The notes: generated by a model not told the origin, from the letters alone. 64,000 bases of DNA from Kangiella koreensis DSM 16069 (GCF_000024085.1 NC_013166.1:682001-746000), one strand, 5' to 3'. Counted from the stretch's first letter, positions 28,931-39,279 are shown. Made by a program: numbers and translations.

Positions 28931-28957
28931 AAGCCCCAGCGATGGGGCTTTTGTTTA
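28931..28957 (+). terminator. Rho-independent terminator after the M23 gene
   Basis: AAGCCCC (28931-28937) pairs with GGGGCTT (28944-28950), six-base loop, then TTGTTT. Confidence 0.8.
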
Positions 28958-29187
28958 TCTGGGCGTTAAAACATATCCTCAACATTGAAAAGCTATCATT
29001 GCGTCCCCATAAGTTGAAAATACCGCTCGAAAAGCCCGCTCAGACGTTTACAGCGACCAGAATATGAGTACAATCGAGTGCTTTAAAGATAAATTATCTG
29101 CTATGGCTAGGCATTTAAAGGGCACTAGTGCTTCAATTCATACCTGCAATCCATAGTTAATACAACATAGACACAAGAAAGAACAAT

Positions 29188-31899
29188 ATGAGTTTCTTAA
29201 ATAAAATTTTCGGAAGTCGCAACGAGCGAACGCTTAAAAAACTACGTAAAACAGTCGATTTAATCAACCAGTTAGAACCTGAAATGGAGGCTCTTTCTGA
29301 CGAACAGTTGAAAGCTAAAACGACTGAATATAAAGAGCGTGTCGAGAAGGGCGAAACACTGGATCAAATACTTCCGGAAGCGTTTGCGACGGTGCGTGAG
29401 GCCAGTAAGCGAGCTTTGGGTTTGCGCCACTTTGATGTGCAGTTAATTGGTGGCATGGTGCTGCACACCGGTAAAGTCGCTGAAATGCGTACCGGTGAAG
29501 GTAAAACATTAGTTGCGACTCTACCTGTTTATTTAAATGCTTTATCGGGTAAAGGCGTCCACGTCATTACTGTCAATGATTACCTTGCACAGCGTGACGC
29601 AGATTGGATGAAACCAGTTTACAACTTCCTGGGAATGGAAGTCGGTGTTATTTTGTCCGGCCAGTCCCACGAAGAAAAGCAAAAAGCTTATTCAGCGGAC
29701 ATTACCTACGGAACCAATAATGAATACGGTTTCGACTATTTGCGCGATAACATGGCGTTCCAAAAAGAACACCGAGTTCAACGTGAATTAAATTTTGCTG
29801 TTATCGATGAGGTGGACTCTATTCTTATCGATGAGGCGCGTACACCATTGATTATTTCTGGCCCAACTGATGACAGTTCAGAAATGTATCGTGCTATTGA
29901 TAAGTTGATTCCTAAGTTAGTTGCACAGGAACATGAATCAAAAGAAGATGAAGAAGACACTGGCGATTACACGGTTGATGAGAAGGCTAAGCAGGCACAC
30001 TTAACCGAGAAAGGTCAGGAACTCATCGAAGAATTACTGCGTCAAAATGGTCTGTTACCATACGAGCAAAGCCTTTATAGTCCAGCAAGTATCGCTCTTT
30101 TGCACCACGTTAATGCAGCATTGCGTGCTCATAAACTATTTAAGAAAGATGTTGATTATGTGGTTAAAGATGATCAGGTAGTCATCGTTGATGAGCATAC
30201 TGGCCGAACCATGCCTGGTCGTCGTTGGTCAGATGGCTTGCATCAGGCGATTGAAGCCAAAGAGCGTGTGCAGATCCAGAATGAGAATCAAACTCTAGCA
30301 TCTATCACCTTCCAGAATTACTTCCGTTTGTATAACAAGCTGTCTGGTATGACCGGTACCGCAGACACCGAAGCAACAGAATTGCATATGATTTATGGTT
30401 TGGATGTTGTGGTTATTCCAACTAACAAGCCAATGCTGCGTGATGATAAGGGTGATCTTATATTCCTGACCAAACAGGAAAAATACGATGCCATTATCGA
30501 ACAAATCAAAGAGCTACAAGCTAAAGGCCAGCCCGTCCTAGTTGGTACCGTATCGATTGAATCATCTGAGCTAATTTCTAAAGAGCTCAAGAATGCCAAA
30601 ATTAAACACCAGGTACTTAACGCTAAGTTCCACGCTAAAGAAGCGGATATTATTGCGCAAGCTGGTCGCCCGGGCTCGGTCACCATTGCTACCAACATGG
30701 CTGGTCGTGGTACCGATATCGTATTAGGTGGTAATTTACAGGCTGATATTGATGCATTGGGCGAAAATCCAACAGCAGAACAAATTGCCAAGGCAAAAGA
30801 AGAGTGGGATAAGCGCCATCAAGCAGTTATAGATGCCGGCGGCTTAGCAATTATTGGTACTGAGCGTCACGAATCTCGTCGTATTGATAATCAGCTTCGT
30901 GGCCGTTCAGGACGTCAAGGCGACCCTGGCTTGAGTCGTTTCTATTTATCATTAGAAGATGACCTGATGCGAATCTTTGCCTCAGAGCGTTTGGGTATGA
31001 TGATGCAACGTCTTGGTTGGGATGAAGGTGAAGCACTTGAGCATAAAATGGTCTCGCGTGCGATCGAAAATGCTCAGCGTAAAGTTGAACAACGTAACTT
31101 TGATATCCGTAAGAACTTGCTTGAATACGATGACGTTGCTAACGATCAGCGTCGCGTTATTTATGAGCAACGCAACGAGTTGATGGAAGTGGATGATATT
31201 TCTGAAACTATCGACGACTTACGTGACGATGTGGTTTACAGCATAACTAGCGAATATATTCCGCCTCAATCGATTGAAGAAATGTGGGATGTAAAGAGTC
31301 TTGAGCAACGTTTAGAGCAGGATTTTGCTATTGAATTGCCGCTTCAGCAATGGTTGGACGAGGATGATAAGCTGGCTGAAGACGGATTGCGTCAACGAAT
31401 ACTTGAAGCAGTTATTAAAGCCTATCAAGAAAAAGAAGCCTTATTACCTGACCCTAAAATGATGCGTCAGCTTGAAAAGCAAGTCATGTTGCAAGAGCTT
31501 GACCGTCACTGGAAAGAACATCTGGCTAATATGGACCACCTGCGCCAAGGTATCTGGATGCGTAGTCATGCACAGAAAAACCCTAAGCAGGAATATAAGC
31601 GTGAAGCCTTCGACCTGTTCTCAGGTATGTTGGATAACCTTAAAGAGGATGTGATCACTTTATTGGCTAAAGTTCGTTTCCAAATGCCGGAAGAAGTGGA
31701 AGCTATGAAGCGTAATGAAGTGAACCAGGCTGGTATGACTGCGCAACATGACTCGACTTCTGCACTGCCACAACAAAGTGAGACGGCGCGTCAGGCAGAC
31801 ACCTTTGTCCGTGAGCAACCTAAAGTTGGGCGTAATGAACCTTGCCCATGTGGTTCAGGTAAGAAGTTCAAGCACTGCCATGGTAAAGTTGAGGTTTAA
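29188..31899 (+). CDS. secA: Preprotein translocase ATPase SecA
   Basis: The 903-residue motor of the Sec pathway. Walker A region [17 protein letters not shown] (about 101-117), DEVD box (about 208-211), preprotein cross-linking domain, MTGTADTEA, second nucleotide fold [13 protein letters not shown], and the C-terminal zinc SEC-C motif [15 protein letters not shown]. It is in the place expected relative to lpxC and mutT. No SecM-like arrest gene is visible upstream. Confidence 0.98.
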   Translation: MSFLNKIFGSRNERTLKKLRKTVDLINQLEPEMEALSDEQLKAKTTEYKERVEKGETLDQILPEAFATVREASKRALGLRHFDVQLIGGMVLHTGKVAEMRTGEGKTLVATLPVYLNALSGKGVHVITVNDYLAQRDADWMKPVYNFLGMEVGVILSGQSHEEKQKAYSADITYGTNNEYGFDYLRDNMAFQKEHRVQRELNFAVIDEVDSILIDEARTPLIISGPTDDSSEMYRAIDKLIPKLVAQEHESKEDEEDTGDYTVDEKAKQAHLTEKGQELIEELLRQNGLLPYEQSLYSPASIALLHHVNAALRAHKLFKKDVDYVVKDDQVVIVDEHTGRTMPGRRWSDGLHQAIEAKERVQIQNENQTLASITFQNYFRLYNKLSGMTGTADTEATELHMIYGLDVVVIPTNKPMLRDDKGDLIFLTKQEKYDAIIEQIKELQAKGQPVLVGTVSIESSELISKELKNAKIKHQVLNAKFHAKEADIIAQAGRPGSVTIATNMAGRGTDIVLGGNLQADIDALGENPTAEQIAKAKEEWDKRHQAVIDAGGLAIIGTERHESRRIDNQLRGRSGRQGDPGLSRFYLSLEDDLMRIFASERLGMMMQRLGWDEGEALEHKMVSRAIENAQRKVEQRNFDIRKNLLEYDDVANDQRRVIYEQRNELMEVDDISETIDDLRDDVVYSITSEYIPPQSIEEMWDVKSLEQRLEQDFAIELPLQQWLDEDDKLAEDGLRQRILEAVIKAYQEKEALLPDPKMMRQLEKQVMLQELDRHWKEHLANMDHLRQGIWMRSHAQKNPKQEYKREAFDLFSGMLDNLKEDVITLLAKVRFQMPEEVEAMKRNEVNQAGMTAQHDSTSALPQQSETARQADTFVREQPKVGRNEPCPCGSGKKFKHCHGKVEV

Positions 31900-31936
31900 C
31901 TCTCCCTTCAGCCTAAATAGCAGCGCTAACTTTATT

Positions 31937-32338
31937 ATGGACAATATGATTCGGGTCGCGGTTGCAGTTATTCAGCTTCGCGACCGAATTCTCATCGCTA
32001 AGCGACCACAACATCTGCACAAGGGTGGCTATTGGGAGTTTCCCGGTGGTAAGCAAGAAGAGGGTGAGCATGCGGAGCATGCTTTGATTCGCGAGTGCTT
32101 TGAAGAGCTGGCTATTATCCCTGTAAAATATTCCCCGCTAATCCAGATAGAACATCATTATCCCGAGAAGTCGGTAATTTTAGATGTTTGGACCGTTACC
32201 GACTATTTGGGAGTTCCTCAGGGAATAGAAGGGCAGCCATTGCTCTGGTGCCCGATTAAGGATTTAGAGGATTACCAATTTCCGGAGGCTAACTTGGCCA
32301 TTATTGAAGCTATACAAGCTGAAATGATAGAGGTTTGA
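31937..32338 (+). CDS. mutT: 8-oxo-dGTP diphosphatase MutT
   Basis: Nudix hydrolase of 133 residues that removes oxidised guanine nucleotides. The Nudix box is GGKQEEGEHAEHALIRECFE continuing EL (about 38-59), with the usual REx(2)EE core; the typical glycine after EE-x is alanine here. WEFPGGK precedes it. ATG 31937 lies 37 bases after the secA stop; ATG 31946 is an alternative. An extension of this frame upstream into secA is not convincing. It follows secA as in E. coli. Confidence 0.9.
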   Translation: MDNMIRVAVAVIQLRDRILIAKRPQHLHKGGYWEFPGGKQEEGEHAEHALIRECFEELAIIPVKYSPLIQIEHHYPEKSVILDVWTVTDYLGVPQGIEGQPLLWCPIKDLEDYQFPEANLAIIEAIQAEMIEV

Positions 32339-32340
32339 AA

Positions 32341-32538
32341 TTAATCCTTGTCACGACTGAGTTGCTCAACGATTTCAGGATCTAAAGGTTTGCCAGCAAT
32401 TCGATGTCCTTCGCTTGCCCACTCACCCAGATCAATCAGCTTGCATCTCTTACTGCAAAAAGGCTTACATTCGTTATCATCTATCCAGGCCACTGCCTTC
32501 TCGCAAGTCGGACACTTAACAATTAACGCTTTACTCAT
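32341..32538 (-). CDS. yacG: DNA gyrase inhibitor YacG
   Basis: The 65-residue zinc protein has CPTCEKAV (about 9-16) and [18 protein letters not shown] (about 26-43), giving the Cys4 zinc site. E. coli YacG binds GyrB and blocks DNA binding. It converges on mutT with two bases between the stops. Confidence 0.94.
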   Translation of the reverse strand: MSKALIVKCPTCEKAVAWIDDNECKPFCSKRCKLIDLGEWASEGHRIAGKPLDPEIVEQLSRDKD

Positions 32539-32683
32539 ACTTGATACATATTCAATGGTGTAAATTGACGGTATTATAACGAAAAACGAAGCTTATTTGC
32601 GATGTTAATGTGTTTTGACTAAATTACTACAGGCAGGCCTCAATAATAAAACCTGTAACAAACCATCAACAGAAGAGAATGCA

Positions 32684-33247
32684 GTGTCACAATCTTTTTA
32701 CATCAATCTTTCCACTGGACTGATCCAGCCAGCCCGTTTTGTTCCAACTGAACACTGCGATGAACGGGAGTTTTCGGGAGATATTAGTCTGCTGGTTATT
32801 CATAACATCAGTCTACCGCCAAAACAGTTTGGAGGGCCTTATATTGATCAGCTCTTCACTGGCACATTAAACCCCAGTGATCATCCCTATTTTGAAGACA
32901 TTGCTGCCTTACGTGTGTCTAGTCATTTATTAATAAGACGAAATGGGGATGTGGTGCAGTATGTACCCTTTCATAAGCGCGCATGGCATGCAGGGGTATC
33001 CAGTTTTGATGGTCGGGACAAGTGTAATGATTATTCAATTGGTATCGAGCTAGAAGGGGCCGATGATATCCCCTATGAAGAAATGCAGTATCAGACTTTA
33101 GCTAAAATAACTCGGGTGATTCTAAAAGCATATCCTCAGATTACAGCTGAGCGTATTGCGGGCCATTCCGACATAGCGCCAGGTCGTAAAACTGACCCCG
33201 GCCCGGCTTTTGACTGGGATAATTTTAGAACCTTGAACGAAGCCTGA
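32684..33247 (+). CDS. ampD: 1,6-anhydro-N-acetylmuramyl-L-alanine amidase AmpD
   Basis: Cytoplasmic zinc amidase of 187 residues that recycles muropeptides and so lowers the AmpR inducer. Zinc ligands in LLVIHNISLPP (His) and AGHSDIAPGRKTDPGPAFDW (His, Asp), with HKRAWHAGVS and YSIGIELEG between. GTG 32684 is chosen because the length then fits AmpD (E. coli 183) and a purine-rich GAAGAG lies six bases upstream; a TTG at 32615 is the less likely upstream start. Unlike E. coli, ampE is not adjacent. Confidence 0.93.
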   Translation: MSQSFYINLSTGLIQPARFVPTEHCDEREFSGDISLLVIHNISLPPKQFGGPYIDQLFTGTLNPSDHPYFEDIAALRVSSHLLIRRNGDVVQYVPFHKRAWHAGVSSFDGRDKCNDYSIGIELEGADDIPYEEMQYQTLAKITRVILKAYPQITAERIAGHSDIAPGRKTDPGPAFDWDNFRTLNEA

Positions 33248-33370
33248 TAAAAATGAAAAAGGCTTTGAGTCAAACCTCTTAATCCGTAAAATACTGCCAT
33301 TGATGAGTAACTACTCGGTGTGTGTAGACGCACTTTTTTGAAATCGGTAATAGCCGTACAGGATTCTCGC

Positions 33371-34246
33371 ATGATCGAAACCCCATACCAGCAGCAATTA
33401 GAGACAGAAATTCCGCATCAGGTCAGTCTGGCTCTGCAAGAAGATCTCGGCGGTAGTCCTAATGAAGGAAGGGATGTGACTGCAGAGCTCATCAGTGAGG
33501 ATAAAGTCGCCACCGGTAAGCTACTAACTCGCGAAGATGCTGTGATCTGCGGCATTGACTGGTTTAATGCGGTATTCCATAAGCTTGATCCCACAATAGA
33601 AATAAAATGGTTCTATCAGGACGGCGATAAAGTTCGAGCGCAGGACAAGTTATGCGAGCTTCGAGGTAATGCAAGAAAAATCCTGACCGGGGAGAGGACA
33701 GCCATGAATTTCTTGCAAACCCTATCCGGCACCGCAACTACAACTGCACGTTATGCTGCTGAGCTTAAAGGTACTTCATGCAAGTTGCTCGATACTCGGA
33801 AAACCATTCCAATGCTACGTCTAGCACAAAAATATGCGGTTTATTGTGGCGGTGGACGTAATCACAGAATAGGTTTGTTTGATGCCTTCCTGATTAAAGA
33901 AAATCACATTATTTCCGCGGGGTCTATTGAGCAAGCCGTTAAAAAAGCCCGCCAACTTAATCGTGACATCATGGTTGAAGTCGAAGTGGAAACTTTTGCT
34001 CAGTTAGATCAGGCCTTAGATGCCGCAGCCGACGTCATTATGCTCGACAATTTTTCTATAGATGACATGCGCACTGGCGTCGCCATTAATCAAGTTCACT
34101 CCCACACTGCCAAGATAGAAGCTTCTGGCAACGTTAGCATTGAAACCTTACGTGATATCGCCGACACAGGCGTTGATTTCATCTCGGTAGGGGCGCTGAC
34201 CAAACATCTCCAAGCCGTCGACCTATCTCTAAGACTAGAGTTATAA
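33371..34246 (+). CDS. nadC: Quinolinate phosphoribosyltransferase (nicotinate-nucleotide pyrophosphorylase) NadC
   Basis: NadC converts quinolinate and PRPP to nicotinate mononucleotide in NAD synthesis. The 291-residue product has ERTAMNFLQTLSGTATTT, LLDTRKTIPMLRLAQKYAV, GGGRNHRIGLFDAFLIKENH and DVIMLDNFS. ATG 33371 is preceded by AGGA (33360-33363); the frame extends upstream to 33320 without family similarity. Located next to pilA as in many gammaproteobacteria. Confidence 0.95.
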   Translation: MIETPYQQQLETEIPHQVSLALQEDLGGSPNEGRDVTAELISEDKVATGKLLTREDAVICGIDWFNAVFHKLDPTIEIKWFYQDGDKVRAQDKLCELRGNARKILTGERTAMNFLQTLSGTATTTARYAAELKGTSCKLLDTRKTIPMLRLAQKYAVYCGGGRNHRIGLFDAFLIKENHIISAGSIEQAVKKARQLNRDIMVEVEVETFAQLDQALDAAADVIMLDNFSIDDMRTGVAINQVHSHTAKIEASGNVSIETLRDIADTGVDFISVGALTKHLQAVDLSLRLEL

Positions 34247-34372
34247 CTCACAGTTATTACAGGTCTTTTTCCGATTATGGTAGGCTTGTGGCTGTTTTTG
34301 TTGTTGATAACGAAAGCCCCCAATTTTAAAGTGAACAACAAATAAATCCACCAATCATATAGCAAACAGAGC

Positions 34373-34678
34373 ATGACAAAAAAAGGGTATGTCTACATTT
34401 TGAGCAACCCAAGGAAAACGGTTCTCTATACAGGGGTAACTGGCAACTTAGGCAAACAGGTATTTGCTCATAAAAATAAAATCGCAGAAGGTTTTACCCG
34501 AAGTTACGACTGTAATGACCTTGTTTACTACGAAATTAAAGACTCGCTGGAAAAGGCTCAAGTACGGGAAAAAGAAATACAATCAGAGTGTCGATTAGGA
34601 AAAGAAGCCCTAATCAAACGGTTTAATCCGGAATGGAAAGATCTCTCAGATGAGTTATTGGCAATAAAAAAGCGATAG
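34373..34678 (+). CDS. GIY-YIG nuclease-fold protein with altered catalytic site
   Basis: The 101-residue single-domain protein has GYVYILSNP (GIY half, about 5-13) and VLYTGVTGNLGKQVFAHKN (YIG half, about 16-34), REKEIQ carrying the metal-binding Glu (about 62-67), and the family C-terminus FNPEWKDLSDEL. In GIY-YIG nucleases an Arg stands ten residues after the second Tyr; here the aligned residue is Gln (codon CAG in GKQVF). The His of AHK and the Glu are kept. It may therefore be inactive as a nuclease. It lies alone between nadC and pilA with no obvious partner. Confidence 0.85.
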   Translation: MTKKGYVYILSNPRKTVLYTGVTGNLGKQVFAHKNKIAEGFTRSYDCNDLVYYEIKDSLEKAQVREKEIQSECRLGKEALIKRFNPEWKDLSDELLAIKKR

Positions 34679-35124
34679 TTATTTTGTTATTTGATGAGCT
34701 TCAAAACGACGCTATCCTAGATCTTGGGCTATAAATTGGTTCAAATATCTAGGGGTCAGCCAAAAAAGTGGAATTATCCAATCTTTGGTATCACTACAAA
34801 CAGTTACAAAGCTGACAATAATTGTCACTTTTTCCTTGGCTTGGTCAAAAAAAAAACAATTTGTACGCTTTTTGAAAAGCATATTCGCATATAACTGTGA
34901 CGTAAGTCATTGTTTTTGCTCAGTGTCAGGAAATTTAACTATAAGCAGTTGCTATTGATGACACGCAAAGGATATATTTGTTAACAGATTTGTTCACACA
35001 GGGAAGCGCTACTTACAATTCGTAATGGCCCGTGTAGTTTTGATCAGATTATACGGAATTCTCTGTGAACAGATTTGAACTTAAACAATTTGCAAATTCT
35101 TTATAAAGAATAGGAGAGAGTCTT
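34679..35124. other. pilA upstream region
   Basis: 446 AT-rich bases with a run of ten A (34849-34858). Near the gene are a 10-bp direct repeat AACAGATTTG (34983-34992 and 35068-35077) and an inverted pair TGTTCACA (34991-34998)/TGTGAACA (35064-35071). No convincing sigma54 or sigma70 promoter could be assigned. A strong ribosome-binding site AGGAGAGAG (35112-35120) precedes the ATG. Confidence 0.6.
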
Positions 35125-35571
35125 ATGCAAACTAAAAAGCAAGCGGGTTTCACCCTTATCGAATTAATGATCGTTGTAGCGATCGTAGGTATCTTGGCAG
35201 CAGTAGCAATCCCTGCTTATCAGGATTACATCAAGCGTTCTAAAATTTCTGAGGCTATGGCAACAGCTGGTGCATGTAAAACTTCTGTAGCTGAGTTTGC
35301 AGCTGCCAATAATGCACTACCAGCTGATGCAACCGAAGCCGGCTGTAGTGGCGGTTCAACTTATGTTACATCTATTGAAGTAAGTGTTACCAATCCTGGT
35401 GATATTCAAGTTGTTATTAATGATGCTGAAGTTGGTGACGGTTCTGCGGGAAGAATTATTCTTTCTCCAGTTGACTCGGCAGGCGGTGCTGCTGCTGGTG
35501 CCAACATCTATGGTTGGGAGTGTACAAACTCTTTGGCTAACTCAGGTTTAGCTCCAGCTAGTTGTCGTTAA
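35125..35571 (+). CDS. pilA: Type IV major pilin PilA
   Basis: The 148-residue type IVa prepilin has an 8-residue basic leader ending in Gly, cleaved before [20 protein letters not shown]; Glu5 of the mature protein is present. After the N-terminal helix a globular domain contains Cys about 49 and 75, and a C-terminal pair (WECTNS and ASCR) that forms the D-loop disulfide. PilD (40567) would cleave and methylate it. Followed by a terminator and a PglL-like gene. Confidence 0.95.
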   Translation: MQTKKQAGFTLIELMIVVAIVGILAAVAIPAYQDYIKRSKISEAMATAGACKTSVAEFAAANNALPADATEAGCSGGSTYVTSIEVSVTNPGDIQVVINDAEVGDGSAGRIILSPVDSAGGAAAGANIYGWECTNSLANSGLAPASCR

Positions 35572-35589
35572 TTTTTAATGACTGTTAAA

Positions 35590-35617
35590 AAGGCGAGCGA
35601 AAGCTCGCTTTTTTTAT
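35590..35617 (+). terminator. Rho-independent terminator after pilA
   Basis: GCGAGC (35593-35598) pairs with GCTCGC (35603-35608) around a GAAA loop, followed by seven or more T. The downstream PglL-type gene would depend on readthrough or its own promoter. Confidence 0.85.
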
Positions 35618-35641
35618 AAACAAGAAAAGAGATTAGAGTCT

Positions 35642-37351
35642 GTGTCAAAAGAAAACAAAATTGTGTTACTTACAGTTGCCTTATACTTTTTACTCATTTC
35701 ACACGTTTGGTTTCCTAGTATTGGTATCACGGGGCTTGGCATACAGCAGAATAACCTTAGTTGGTTATGGGTTGTCGCGGTTTGTTGCTTATCTTTTTTT
35801 CTTATCAGTACTAGAGGGCTTAAAATCCCTTGTTTTTGGAAATGGGGCTCTATCGCCTTAGCCTGTTCTTTACTTCCTTTCGTTATTATTCATGATTTTG
35901 CAATTTTTAGAAGTGGCTTGTTACTTGTTGCAGGGTACTTAACGATATGGATATTTATTTTAGCTTTATATCAATTTGATGCACTGAAAGGTGAAGCAAA
36001 TAAACTCATACTAATAATTCTCGGAGCTGTTTTTATACAGGTTATCTGGGGAGCTTATGAAATCATCAGTGCCTCTGTTATTAACTATCAAAGTGGGCAA
36101 CTATTAATTGAACCGACACCTCTTGGAGTCTTCAATCAAAGAAATGCTTTCGCAAGCTTTGTTGCAACTGGAATAGTTCTTAGCTTTTATTATATTTTAA
36201 GCCCATTTAAAGAAGTCAGATACACAAAAGTCACTTATGCTATATTTTTTGTGTTTGTTTTCCTGGCAAGCTTTACGGTTGCATATACTGTATCAAGAGC
36301 TGGTATTATTGGCCTGATAATCGGTGTGGCACTGCTTATTCCTCTCATTCTCTCGAAAAAACAGTTTGGAGTCGCTATTGGGGTTGTGCTAGTAATTCTT
36401 GCTTCGGTCAGTGCTGATTACATATCAGGCTTGGCTGGTAATATTGATAAACAGATTGTCCATGGGGGCCCCCGCGTTGGGTATTACCTGACAAGTGTAA
36501 TGGCTATTTTTGAAAAGCCAATTTTGGGGCATGGGCTTGGAAGTTTTGAGCATGTTTTTTTAGAAAAATTTGCTGAGTTATATGACGCGGGTAAAATTCC
36601 AGTGGATAATGACTACCATGGTAATTTAGTTCATCCTCATAATGAGTTATTACTTTGGGGGATACAAGGAGGTTTAATTACCATTGTTAGCCTTTTAGCT
36701 TTAGTATTTATACTCGCAAAGGCTCTCTGGACGCGTCTTACATACTTCTTGGCCAGCATCTCCCTGTTTGTGCCAATTTTAGTTCATTCAATGTTTGAGA
36801 TGCCATTTTATCAATCTACCCTACACCTTATAGTACTTGGGGTTTTGTTTGTTATCGCTTATAAACAGGTTGCCACGTTAAAACAGGAAGAGTCAAAAGA
36901 TAAGGAGTTTTCTTTAAAAGGTTTAAGCTCTGCTCTAAGAATGGCTTCAGTAATCTTCTTCGTTTTTTTCTTGGCGGTATTTACTCTGAATATCCTTTCA
37001 CTAAATAAAGCAAAAGAATTTGTTTATGACGAACAGGATTTGCAGACAATCGAATCCGTATATATAAAGTTTGGGTGGCCTGATACCTATAATTATTTTT
37101 ATAAGGCAAGCCTATCAAGATTTGGACGTTCGACTGGAAACACTTTCTTTTGTAATGATTATATAAACTGGGCAGAAAAAGTTCTTGAAGTTTCTCCCAG
37201 GCTCGACTACTACAGGGATTTGGCTCTCGCTTATGAATGCATTGGAGAATATGAACGAGCCCGTGAGACTGCTTTAAGATTAAAGTATTACTACCCAACT
37301 CATAGGAAAACACAAGATTGGGTTAATGGTTACTTGGGTGATAATCTTTAG
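35642..37351 (+). CDS. PglL/O-antigen ligase family oligosaccharyltransferase, probably pilin-modifying
   Basis: The 569-residue polytopic protein has about eleven or twelve membrane segments, NQRNAFASFVATGI (about 164-177), a periplasmic loop with GHGLGSFEHVF and the catalytic-type HPHNELLLWGIQGG (about 331-344), and a C-terminal soluble tail (about 450-569) with TPR-like EYERARETAL. This matches Wzy_C/PglL O-oligosaccharyltransferases. Adjacent pilA suggests it glycosylates pilin, as TfpO and PglL do; a role as Wzy polymerase or WaaL ligase is the alternative. The start is GTG 35642. Confidence 0.82.
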   Translation: MSKENKIVLLTVALYFLLISHVWFPSIGITGLGIQQNNLSWLWVVAVCCLSFFLISTRGLKIPCFWKWGSIALACSLLPFVIIHDFAIFRSGLLLVAGYLTIWIFILALYQFDALKGEANKLILIILGAVFIQVIWGAYEIISASVINYQSGQLLIEPTPLGVFNQRNAFASFVATGIVLSFYYILSPFKEVRYTKVTYAIFFVFVFLASFTVAYTVSRAGIIGLIIGVALLIPLILSKKQFGVAIGVVLVILASVSADYISGLAGNIDKQIVHGGPRVGYYLTSVMAIFEKPILGHGLGSFEHVFLEKFAELYDAGKIPVDNDYHGNLVHPHNELLLWGIQGGLITIVSLLALVFILAKALWTRLTYFLASISLFVPILVHSMFEMPFYQSTLHLIVLGVLFVIAYKQVATLKQEESKDKEFSLKGLSSALRMASVIFFVFFLAVFTLNILSLNKAKEFVYDEQDLQTIESVYIKFGWPDTYNYFYKASLSRFGRSTGNTFFCNDYINWAEKVLEVSPRLDYYRDLALAYECIGEYERARETALRLKYYYPTHRKTQDWVNGYLGDNL

Positions 37352-37443
37352 GTTTCAATAAGGGTTTGAAGTTAGAACGATTGACTTTTAGCACTTTTTA
37401 TTCAAGGATATAGATTCGACTTTTAAACTCTTTACTGAATATC

Positions 37444-39156
37444 ATGACTTTAGCGGATACAGGCCTTTCCGGATTAGCTCATTTATTGGTAGCTGAAGGA
37501 CTTTTAACGAAAGAAAAGGTCCAGCAGGCAGTCAAAAATGCCAAGGAAGAAAAAGTTGGTTTAATTGACTGGCTGGTAGCAGCAGGCTGGTTGGAGGGGA
37601 AGCAGGCAGCTAAAGCTCAAGCTCTCAATTTTGGTTATCCTTATTTCGACCTCTCCAGTATAGCCTTCGAAAATATTCCTAAAGATGTCATTGATCTTAA
37701 GCTTATGCAGGCACACAGGGCTGTTCCTCTCTACAAGCGAGGCACTCGTCTATTTGTCGCAGTATCTGACGCGACTAACCTGAAAAGTTTAGAAGAAATT
37801 CGATTCCAAACAGGCTGCTCGGTTGAAGCAGTCTTGGTGGAGCCGAATAAGCTTGAGTCGGTAGTCGGTAAGCTGATTGAAGAAAAAGAAAATGAAACCC
37901 TGTCTGATTTCGATGATTCCGACCTGGATAATATTGATTTAGATGCTGTAGACCCTGAAGCTGAGCAGGAAATGGATGATAAAGCTGCCGGTGAAGATGC
38001 GCCAGTAGTTAAGTTTGTTAAGCAAATGCTCATTTCAGCGATTCGTAAAGGTGCTTCCGATTTACACTTTGAGCCTTATGAAAAAAAATATCGTGTTCGT
38101 TTTCGGATTGATGGTATTTTGCATGAAATTGCATCACCACCTATACAGCTTGCCAGCCGTATATCTGCACGCTTAAAAGTTCTTTCTGGGCTGGATATTT
38201 CAGAACGTCGTGTTCCTCAAGATGGTCGTGTAAAACTAAAAATTTCAAAAACAAAAGCGATTGATTTTCGTGTTAATACGCTGCCTACTTTGTTTGGTGA
38301 GAAAATTGTAATGCGTATTCTAGATCCCGCGCAGGCAATGTTAGGTATTGACGCTTTAGGATTTGACCCAAAGCAGAAAAAAGATTTCATGGGTGCTATT
38401 GAAAAGCCTCAAGGAATGGTGTTGGTAACAGGCCCTACTGGCTCTGGTAAAACAGTAACTCTCTATACTGGTGTGAATATTCTTAACGATGAATATAAAA
38501 ATATTTCTACCGCAGAAGACCCTGTAGAGATTAATTTACATGGTGTTAACCAGGTCAATGTTAATGTCAAAGCAGGTTTAACCTTTGCTTCGGCACTGAG
38601 GGCTTTTTTACGTCAGGATCCAGATATTGTGCTGGTGGGTGAGATTCGAGACCTTGAAACCGCTGAAATTGCCATTAAAGCCGCCCAGACCGGTCACTTG
38701 GTATTATCTACCCTGCATACTAATTCAGCACCAGAAACTTTGACTCGGTTAGTTAATATGGGGGTTGCACCATTTAATATTGCTACCACGGTAAACTTGG
38801 TGGTAGCTCAGCGTCTGACAAGGCGTCTCTGCGAACACTGCAAGAAACCATCAGATTTACCTAAAGAAGCATTGATTGAAGAGGGTTTTAGCGAAGAAGA
38901 GCTGAACGAACTCACAATTTATGAGCCCGTAGGTTGCGATAAATGCACAATGGGCTATAAAGGTCGTGTGGGCTTGTTCCAAGTTATGCCAGTTTCGGAA
39001 GAAAGTGGTCGCATTATTATGGAAGGAGGTAATGCAATCAATATTGCTGATCAAGCTAAAAAAGAGGGGATTCCAGACTTACGTAGAGCAGGCCTTAATA
39101 AGGTCAAAGCGGGACTGACCAGTTTGGCGGAAGTCAACCGTGTAACTCAAGAGTAG
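37444..39156 (+). CDS. pilB: Type IV pilus extension ATPase PilB
   Basis: Hexameric ATPase of 570 residues powering pilus extension. An N-terminal MshEN-type domain (about 1-150), an acidic linker, then the GspE core with Walker A GPTGSGKT (about 330-337), Asp box, Walker B LVGEIRDLETAEIA, HTNSAPETLTRLVNMG, and zinc-binding Cys pairs CEHC and CDKC (about 460-500). Length and order fit PilB rather than GspE because pilC and pilD follow. Confidence 0.96.
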   Translation: MTLADTGLSGLAHLLVAEGLLTKEKVQQAVKNAKEEKVGLIDWLVAAGWLEGKQAAKAQALNFGYPYFDLSSIAFENIPKDVIDLKLMQAHRAVPLYKRGTRLFVAVSDATNLKSLEEIRFQTGCSVEAVLVEPNKLESVVGKLIEEKENETLSDFDDSDLDNIDLDAVDPEAEQEMDDKAAGEDAPVVKFVKQMLISAIRKGASDLHFEPYEKKYRVRFRIDGILHEIASPPIQLASRISARLKVLSGLDISERRVPQDGRVKLKISKTKAIDFRVNTLPTLFGEKIVMRILDPAQAMLGIDALGFDPKQKKDFMGAIEKPQGMVLVTGPTGSGKTVTLYTGVNILNDEYKNISTAEDPVEINLHGVNQVNVNVKAGLTFASALRAFLRQDPDIVLVGEIRDLETAEIAIKAAQTGHLVLSTLHTNSAPETLTRLVNMGVAPFNIATTVNLVVAQRLTRRLCEHCKKPSDLPKEALIEEGFSEEELNELTIYEPVGCDKCTMGYKGRVGLFQVMPVSEESGRIIMEGGNAINIADQAKKEGIPDLRRAGLNKVKAGLTSLAEVNRVTQE

Positions 39157-39279
39157 CACTGAACGTTATCAGCAAGATGAACAAGAGTAGAATTAATACT
39201 GTATCAGATTTTATGGGGTGAGATGTTCTTAATCAAACGAACGTTTTAGCCATATTAGAACATTAGAAAGGTAATCAAA

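Noticed and set aside
28925..29187. SecM-like arrest peptide gene before secA
   Set aside because: The upstream gene is an M23 peptidase and no arrest motif (FxxxxWIxxxxGIRAGP) is encoded in the gap.
34679..35124. Sigma54 promoter for pilA
   Set aside because: Candidates such as TGGCCCG near 35025 have a good -24 but no proper -12 GC at the right spacing; another near 34918 has a -12 but lacks the GG.
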